26,514 nt of DNA from Caryophanales bacterium UBA6769. Its GTDB lineage: Bacteria; Bacillota; Bacilli; Bacillales; UBA6769. Below the pieces are notes generated by a model. It did no database searches. It saw only the letters and a list, made by a program, of their open reading frames with translations, and was not told the DNA's origin. This document shows, in pieces, positions 23,320 to 26,514 of the stretch (position 1 is the first letter of the stretch; every line of letters begins with the position of its first letter). The stretch spans positions 3,866-30,379 of the forward strand of contig DKGN01000014.1 of assembly GCA_002453275.1 (NCBI GenBank), in the 5' to 3' direction. The position numbers were made by a program, and so were the translations under genes.

Positions 23320-24381
23320 TTAATAACTTTGCTTATTCGAAATCTCAGCTGCGTATTGAATTAAGTTTTTTGCCCTTTCACCAAATGACGCAAATCGTTC
23401 ATCTTGCGTTTGCCCCTTCGCATAACGATAATAAATCTGTTGAAGAATACCCGCTAACTTAAAGTAAGCGAACACAATATAATAATGAATATCTTCAACG
23501 TCACGATTTGTCTTATTCGCGTAAGCTTCAATCAATTGTCTACGTGAATGAAAACCGGGTAAATAAGTGACAGTTGGTAACACTTGCTTTAAAAATTCAG
23601 GATCGTCTTCTTGAACCCAATACCCGAGTGTAATTCCGAGATCAAATAACGGATCAGCGATCGTTGCCATCTCCCAGTCAAAAACAGCGATGACTTCTTT
23701 AAAATCAGACGTCAGCAACATATTATTCAACTTAAAATCATTATGAATAACGCTTACATACTTGGATGTAGGCATATTCTTTTCCAGCCATTGTGCGATT
23801 TCATCGAAAGCAGCTACTTCTTCTGTTTTCGCGCGTAAAAATCGCTTCGTCCATCCTTGAACTTGTCGTTCTAAAAAGCCTTCTGGATAGCCAAATTCTT
23901 CAAGACCTGCTTTTTTGTAATCAACTTCATGTAATTTAACAAGCGTCTCAATAAAAGCTTCCGAAATGTCTGACCCCGTTTTATTTGTAACATTGCTATT
24001 CGGTGGGAATTCATCGTTAAGAGCAATCCCTTGCTTCCGTTCCATCACATAAAAGGGCGCACCAATAATTGATTCATCTTCACAGAAAACATATGGCTTT
24101 GGAACAAGATTAAATTCTGGATAAAGCTTCGTTAATAAGCTCGATTCTCTCTTCATATCGTGAGCTTTAGGTGGTAAAGGGCCAAATGGTGGCCGTCTCA
24201 ATACCGCTTCCCAATCACCAATTCGAATTAAGTATGTTAGGTTTGATGATCCCAATGGAAACTGCTTGACTTCCATTTGTGCATCGTCAAGCCCCAAATG
24301 TTCAATTAAATAAGCCTTTACTTTCTCTCGATTAAAATCTTCGCCTTCACGAACTTCAATTACGTCATGATCTGTTGTCAT
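23320..24381 (-). CDS. Phosphotransferase family protein (ACAD10/ACAD11- and LvaA-like kinase)
   Basis: The 353-residue protein has an aminoglycoside-phosphotransferase (kinase-like) fold. The catalytic loop reads SVIHNDFKLNNML, with the Asp base and the metal-binding Asn, and the DFG-equivalent is VFDWEMATIADPLFDLG, near residues 213-235. No antibiotic-resistance role is likely. The N-terminal domains of human ACAD10/11 and Pseudomonas LvaA belong to this group and phosphorylate 4-hydroxyacyl-CoAs so that they can re-enter beta-oxidation. Its place upstream of a racemase and close to acyl-CoA dehydrogenases fits such a role, but that is inference. ATG 24381 is preceded by GAGGAGGT. Confidence 0.85.
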   Translation of the reverse strand: MTTDHDVIEVREGEDFNREKVKAYLIEHLGLDDAQMEVKQFPLGSSNLTYLIRIGDWEAVLRRPPFGPLPPKAHDMKRESSLLTKLYPEFNLVPKPYVFCEDESIIGAPFYVMERKQGIALNDEFPPNSNVTNKTGSDISEAFIETLVKLHEVDYKKAGLEEFGYPEGFLERQVQGWTKRFLRAKTEEVAAFDEIAQWLEKNMPTSKYVSVIHNDFKLNNMLLTSDFKEVIAVFDWEMATIADPLFDLGITLGYWVQEDDPEFLKQVLPTVTYLPGFHSRRQLIEAYANKTNRDVEDIHYYIVFAYFKLAGILQQIYYRYAKGQTQDERFASFGERAKNLIQYAAEISNKQSY

Positions 24382-24478
24382 TAGATGACCTCCTCAATTA
24401 TCTCTATAATTATAAAGTTGGCTAGCAAAAGGAAAAGTCCTTTTTTATATCATCTCTATCATACTATTAATGAGTGAA

Positions 24479-24520
24479 AGAAAAAACATGGAACAGTCTC
24501 GTTGAGCGATGTCCCATGTT
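24479..24520 (-). terminator. Rho-independent terminator after the phosphotriesterase-family gene
   Basis: AACATGGAACA (24485-24495) and TGTCCCATGTT (24510-24520) pair over 11 positions with one wobble. On the minus strand the stem is followed by TTTTTTCTTTC. It separates the PTE-family gene from the kinase-racemase pair. The rest of the 24382-24597 gap holds no further gene that I can support and no convincing promoter. Confidence 0.82.
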
Positions 24521-24597
24521 TATTTTATTTCAAGAGGTCTATTCTGCGGGATAATTTAAGTTTTCTCTGCAATGTAACAAGCTTTAAGAAAAGCGTA

Positions 24598-25629
24598 TCA
24601 TTCACTTTCTGTTGTAGATTTCGCACTAACAGCCCGCGAGCCGTCTCCTTGCCGACCAGAGAATATCCCACGAGGATTGTCAACTAAGATTGTTTGCACT
24701 TGCTCGTCTGTTACACCCCCATTTTTCAATGCAGGAATGATATTATCAAAAATGTGTGAAACGCTCCAGTTTGCAACGAGTGGTGCTAATTCTTCAGGAT
24801 ACACTGGCTCTTTTCCTAGCCATATGTTAACCGTATCGTGTGACAACATGATTTGATCTGTGTAACCGCTACCAATTAAACCGATAAGAACTGCGATCCG
24901 AGCAGAATCCATGGGAGCTCCGACGAAGCCTTGAAGCCCAAATCGATCGAACCCAATCGATACCCCTTGTTGAAGCGTTCGCACGTGATAATTGATGTCC
25001 GTATTTCCGCACATATGCCCAATCATAATCCGCGATGGATCAGCACCCTCTGAAATGAGAAGCTTTGCTTGCTCTGGCCCCATCGTCCCTTCTTGGGTAT
25101 GCGTAATAATGGAAGTCCCTGTTTCTTTTTGCACTTTGGCAGCTACTTTAAAAAACATCTCTTCATAAGAGGTAATTTCATCTTTACTAGATGCTAGTTT
25201 TATGACACCTGGCTTAATGCCCGTTTTGCCAATTCCATCTGTAAGTTCGCCCATAAAGATTTCATAGATTTCTTCTTCCGCTTGCCCAATACCTTGTTTA
25301 AATTTTAAGTAAGCGGGAGCGCCTTCACCTTCATAATAGTAGCCTGTCGAACAAATAATATGAAGATCGGTTCGTTCAGAAATTTCTTTTAACAACTCGG
25401 GATCCCGTCCACACTCATTTGGCGTCGCATCAACAACGGTCTGTACCCCTTTTGCTTTTGCTTGAGCGGCGATCTCGAGTCCTCTTGCTAATAGATCTTC
25501 TCGATCATTTTGATAGAGTGAATTTCCGTGATAACCTGGATAACCAAAAAAGAAATGCTCGTGCATTAACGTCTTTCCAAGTTGTTCAACATTAACTGGT
25601 CCTAATACTGTGTTTACTTGCTTACTCAT
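24598..25629 (-). CDS. Phosphotriesterase-family metal-dependent hydrolase
   Basis: The 343-residue amidohydrolase-superfamily protein has the binuclear metal ligands of the phosphotriesterase-related family: His23 and His25 in LMHEHF, bridging Lys144 in GVIKLASS (normally carboxylated), His177 in IITHTQEG, His205 in IGHMCGN and Asp265 in LSHDTV. Family members hydrolyse lactones, N-acyl amino acids or phosphotriesters. Given the neighbours, a lactonase or acyl-amide hydrolase supplying a carboxylic acid is plausible, but the substrate is unknown. The last 15 or so residues are a polar tail beyond the usual end. ATG 25629 lies eight bases from GGAGG, which is embedded in the decayed end of the upstream ligase pseudogene. 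Confidence 0.87.
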   Translation of the reverse strand: MSKQVNTVLGPVNVEQLGKTLMHEHFFFGYPGYHGNSLYQNDREDLLARGLEIAAQAKAKGVQTVVDATPNECGRDPELLKEISERTDLHIICSTGYYYEGEGAPAYLKFKQGIGQAEEEIYEIFMGELTDGIGKTGIKPGVIKLASSKDEITSYEEMFFKVAAKVQKETGTSIITHTQEGTMGPEQAKLLISEGADPSRIMIGHMCGNTDINYHVRTLQQGVSIGFDRFGLQGFVGAPMDSARIAVLIGLIGSGYTDQIMLSHDTVNIWLGKEPVYPEELAPLVANWSVSHIFDNIIPALKNGGVTDEQVQTILVDNPRGIFSGRQGDGSRAVSAKSTTESE

Positions 25630-26440
25630 TCAAATTTCCTCCTTCATTTTTGGAATGTAGCGTATTTGGATTTCTAGAAGGTTGATCGAGAAATTCAACA
25701 TATTTAGGCACTTTAAATTTAGCTAAATGCTGCCTAACCCATGCCCTTACAGTTTCGTGAGTCATCGTTTCACTCGGCTTCAAAACGATACAAGCTTTTA
25801 CAACCTCACATATGTCTGAGCAGGAACCCCAACAATAGCAGCTTCTAAAATAGCTGGATGGGAATAAAGAGTGTCTCCACTTCAACTGAGAAAATCTTTT
25901 CACCTCCGCGATTTATCATATCTTTCATACGATCCATAATCGTAATAAAGCCTTCTTCATCAATGGATGCTAAATCTCCTGTTAATAACCAACCATGTTG
26001 CAAAGCTTTTTCTGTCGCTTCAGGATTATTCCAATATGAAAAAATAACCATCGGTCCCTTAAATAGGAGCTCACCAACTTTATTCGGTTCAAGTTCTTTA
26101 CATGTCTTTGGATTAACAACTTTTGCACCTGCCACTGGAGTTACCACTCCAACTGAACTTATCTTTCTTAATTGACGCTCATCAGGCATAATCGTGGCGG
26201 GTGACGTCGTTTCTGTTAAGCGATACGTATTGTGTAATTCAAGAGATGGATTCCATTTTTCTTTCAGCTCTTGATAGGTAACTTGAACACTTCCGTGAAC
26301 GAGAGCAATTTGTCGGGATAACGGCTGACACTTTTTTCAAAGGTTTCATACAGTGTACGTGGGCGTTTGTCGTACACTTTCATCCGGAAACCATTAATTG
26401 TTTCTTGAGCAATGAACGGCTTCGCATTTTCCCAAAACAC
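25622..26440 (-). pseudogene. Decayed acyl-CoA ligase (class I adenylate-forming) with large internal deletion
   Basis: Remnants of one ligase occur in order in different frames. The original start was probably GTG 26440 after AAGGAG, giving VFWENAKPF and KRPRTLYETFEKS. A one-base loss near 26315 shifts the frame (PDK then ALVHGSVQVTYQEL). About 250 residues, including the P-loop, are then missing: QELKEKW runs straight into the A5 region, itself mutated (NTYRLTETTSP, Arg for Gly). The LTGDLASIDEEG and INRGGEKIFSVEVE motifs survive. Further one-base losses near 25880 and 25815 break the C-terminal domain, and the catalytic-lysine end is scrambled (DQPSRNPN). It cannot make an active enzyme. 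It lies directly upstream of the phosphotriesterase-family gene and once formed an operon with it. Confidence 0.88.
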
Positions 26441-26514
26441 CGATAAAGGCTCCTTACATCTAGCACCTAACCGAATATTGTGAATTTTAACCCGAGACTA
26501 TCGCTTTAAATAAA

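Noticed and set aside
23320..24381. Aminoglycoside resistance gene
   Set aside because: The kinase fold is shared, but the context of acyl-CoA genes and similarity to ACAD10/11- and LvaA-type proteins make an antibiotic-modifying role unlikely.
24382..24480. GG...TTGC sequence upstream of the kinase-like gene resembling a sigma-54 site
   Set aside because: The GG and GC dinucleotides are 14 bases apart instead of 12, so the geometry is wrong. No good sigma-A promoter was found there either.
25622..26189. Two separate small genes with AMP-ligase similarity
   Set aside because: Their products are consecutive parts of one ligase in different frames, with bits of the missing sequence readable in the third frame, so a single frameshifted pseudogene explains them.

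Overview
The window looks like the chromosome of a low-GC Gram-positive of the Bacillaceae type. Almost every gene has a strong AGGAGG-like ribosome binding site, GTG and TTG starts are used, and many products resemble Bacillus proteins (YuxO/MenI-like thioesterase, YngHB-like biotinyl protein, YfkM-like DJ-1 protein, SodC lipoprotein). I see no rRNA, tRNA, CRISPR array, transposase or prophage gene. The theme is acyl-CoA catabolism: three intact acyl-CoA ligases plus one dead one, three acyl-CoA dehydrogenases, two crotonases, a biotin-dependent acyl-CoA carboxylase, a methylacyl-CoA racemase and an aminoglycoside-phosphotransferase-fold kinase.

Layout. (1) 1-92 is the tail of a + strand gene, closed by a bidirectional terminator. 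(2) 152-7368, minus strand, is a beta-oxidation-like set read from high to low coordinates: enoyl-CoA hydratase, 3-hydroxyacyl-CoA dehydrogenase, acyl-CoA ligase, acyl-CoA dehydrogenase and alpha/beta hydrolase. A possible internal promoter then precedes an aldehyde dehydrogenase and a hotdog thioesterase. No thiolase is present. (3) 7500-9270 holds a 24-codon membrane micro-ORF with its own terminator, a Cu/Zn superoxide dismutase lipoprotein (+) and a metallo-beta-lactamase-fold hydrolase (-). (4) 9360-19075, minus strand, is a nine-gene operon: LiuC/AtuE-type hydratase, small biotinyl carrier, AtuA, AtuA-related small protein, two acyl-CoA dehydrogenases, carboxyltransferase, biotin carboxylase and acyl-CoA ligase. 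(5) 19283-21400, plus strand, is a divergent sigma-54 activator with CBS, PAS, AAA+ and Fis domains. (6) 21400-21600 carries a bidirectional terminator and a highly structured, repeat-like element. (7) 21598-26440, minus strand, holds a decayed acyl-CoA ligase pseudogene, a phosphotriesterase-family hydrolase, a hydroxyacyl-CoA-kinase-like phosphotransferase, an alpha-methylacyl-CoA racemase and a DJ-1 protein.

How it may work together. The nine-gene operon is preceded by a near-consensus -24/-12 site, TTGGCATG-N4-TTGCA, and faces a GAFTGA-containing sigma-54 activator. Its content (ligase, dehydrogenase, two-part carboxylase with a separate biotin carrier, LiuC/AtuE-like hydratase, AtuA) matches the logic of the Pseudomonas acyclic-terpene (Atu) and leucine (Liu) pathways, in which a 3-methyl-branched enoyl-CoA is carboxylated and then hydrated. 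No HMG-CoA lyase is in the window. The two adjacent dehydrogenases show complementary loss of catalytic and FAD-binding residues, which suggests one heteromeric enzyme. The racemase and kinase nearby would suit methyl-branched or hydroxylated acids. The substrate is inferred only; a branched or terpenoid acid is my best guess.
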